Below are positions 63,589 through 64,000 of a DNA stretch of 64,000 bases, piece after piece. The notes beneath the pieces are model-generated. The model was not told the origin of the DNA, did no database searches, and saw nothing but the letters and a program-made list of their open reading frames with translations. Each line of letters opens with the position of its first letter. The stretch's first letter is position 1. Source of the DNA: Alloacidobacterium dinghuense (GTDB taxonomy: Bacteria > Acidobacteriota > Terriglobia > Terriglobales > Acidobacteriaceae); contig NZ_CP060394.1 in NCBI RefSeq assembly GCF_014274465.1, forward strand, positions 3,348,001 through 3,412,000, read 5' to 3'. Made by a program: the position numbers and the translations under genes.

Positions 63589-64000
63589 TTGTGGGTGGCG
63601 GCCCTGCAGGATCTTCCTGCGCCAAGCGCCTGCATGAGGCTGGCCTCGATACCATCATTCTCGATAAGAGTGCATTTCCACGCGACAAAGTGTGCGGCGG
63701 CTGGATCACGCCCGCAGTGATCCGGGAGCTTGAAATTGATCTGACTGAGTACGCAAGTGGACGTGTCTTGCAGCTCATTACCCGCTTTCGGACCAGCCGA
63801 ATGGGCGACACGGAAGTTGAAACAGACTATGGCCGTCCGGTCAGCTATGGAATTCGACGAGTTGAATTTGATGACTATCTGCTGCGTCGCTGCGGAACGC
63901 GACTCATTCTGGGAACACCGTTGACAAGCATGGAACGCTCAGGTGACTCCTGGATCGTAAACGGCGCGATTCGCGCACGGCTCCTGATAGGCGCAGGCGG
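63567..64000 (+). CDS. FAD-dependent oxidoreductase, geranylgeranyl-reductase-like (3' truncated)
   Basis: Runs off the window end after about 144 residues. Starts at ATG 63567 inside the methyltransferase gene (22-base overlap). The FAD-binding motif VLIVGGGPAGSSCAKRL is followed by DTIILDKSAFPRDKVCGGWITP, a signature of geranylgeranyl reductase/FixC-like flavoproteins. It is predicted to reduce isoprenoid or acyl double bonds using FAD. Coupling to a CFA-type methyltransferase hints at modification of the same lipid, for example methylation followed by reduction, but the combination could be coincidental. Confidence 0.85.
   Translation, partial: MDSCQVLIVGGGPAGSSCAKRLHEAGLDTIILDKSAFPRDKVCGGWITPAVIRELEIDLTEYASGRVLQLITRFRTSRMGDTEVETDYGRPVSYGIRRVEFDDYLLRRCGTRLILGTPLTSMERSGDSWIVNGAIRARLLIGAG

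Noticed and set aside
1-64000. CRISPR array, prophage, insertion sequence or rRNA
   Set aside because: I found no regularly spaced repeats, transposase or phage genes, terminal inverted repeats or rRNA-like sequence anywhere in the window.

Overview
The window looks like an ordinary chromosomal stretch of a Terriglobia-type member of the Acidobacteriota. I infer this from the combination of very long Oar-like TonB-dependent receptors with an N-terminal carboxypeptidase-regulatory domain, ADOP-type MacB/FtsX permeases with a PadR partner, CRTAC1 (ASPIC/UnbV) proteins, GWxTD and DUF885 proteins, TPR-rich exported proteins and a GloVer-repeat remnant. Base composition is moderately GC-rich. I see no prophage, insertion sequence, CRISPR array or rRNA. 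There is one tRNA (Lys, CTT).

Layout. 1-908: 3' end of an ADOP-type permease. 1.0-5.0 kb (+): xylulokinase, LacI-family regulator, small exported protein, CutC. 5.0-8.5 kb (-): homogentisate branch of tyrosine catabolism (hmgA, an uncharacterised gene, fahA), with a sirtuin, a Tat-type multicopper oxidase and an outer-membrane-barrel-like protein upstream on the same strand (8.5-11.6 kb). 11.6-13.2 kb (+): YkgJ-type Cys-cluster protein and a lipoprotein form of the SAM hydroxide adenosyltransferase (DUF62) family. 13.3-27.8 kb: a large predicted envelope block with a seven-haem TPR protein, a convergent redoxin plus cytochrome/copper-monooxygenase/TPR fusion, a 1222-aa Oar-like receptor, two TPR proteins, a CRTAC1 FG-GAP protein and a Tat-exported ferritin-like protein.

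28-38 kb: haem A synthase-like CtaA/COX15, an LEA-like repeat protein, a glycosyltransferase and epimerase pair, proC, a DUF885 peptidase, a CDF cation transporter, then a decayed region (GloVer remnant, frameshifted TonB-C protein, palindromic intergenic repeats) and a VOC protein. 38-45.3 kb: an unusual AAA+/Fis-type regulator, a MacA-like adaptor with its ABC ATPase (no permease beside them), a GWxTD protein and a carboxypeptidase-regulatory-like protein.

45.4-49 kb: tRNA-Lys, then a DyP peroxidase ending in an encapsulin cargo-loading peptide, overlapping the encapsulin shell gene, followed by a bacterial serpin. 49-52 kb: PadR regulator plus an ADOP permease broken by one frameshift. 52-61 kb: amidohydrolase, Tat protein plus amidase, Oar-like receptor, S9 peptidase; together these suggest uptake and hydrolysis of peptides or amides. 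61-64 kb: DUF4159 protein, cyclopropane-fatty-acid-synthase-like methyltransferase and an overlapping FAD-dependent reductase that runs off the end.

Most notable: the encapsulin/DyP/serpin neighbourhood, the lipoprotein DUF62 enzyme, the copper-monooxygenase/haem/TPR/CRTAC1 envelope block, the uncharacterised gene inside the homogentisate operon, and several short dispersed intergenic repeats. All functional assignments come from reading motifs and family resemblance; no database search was run.
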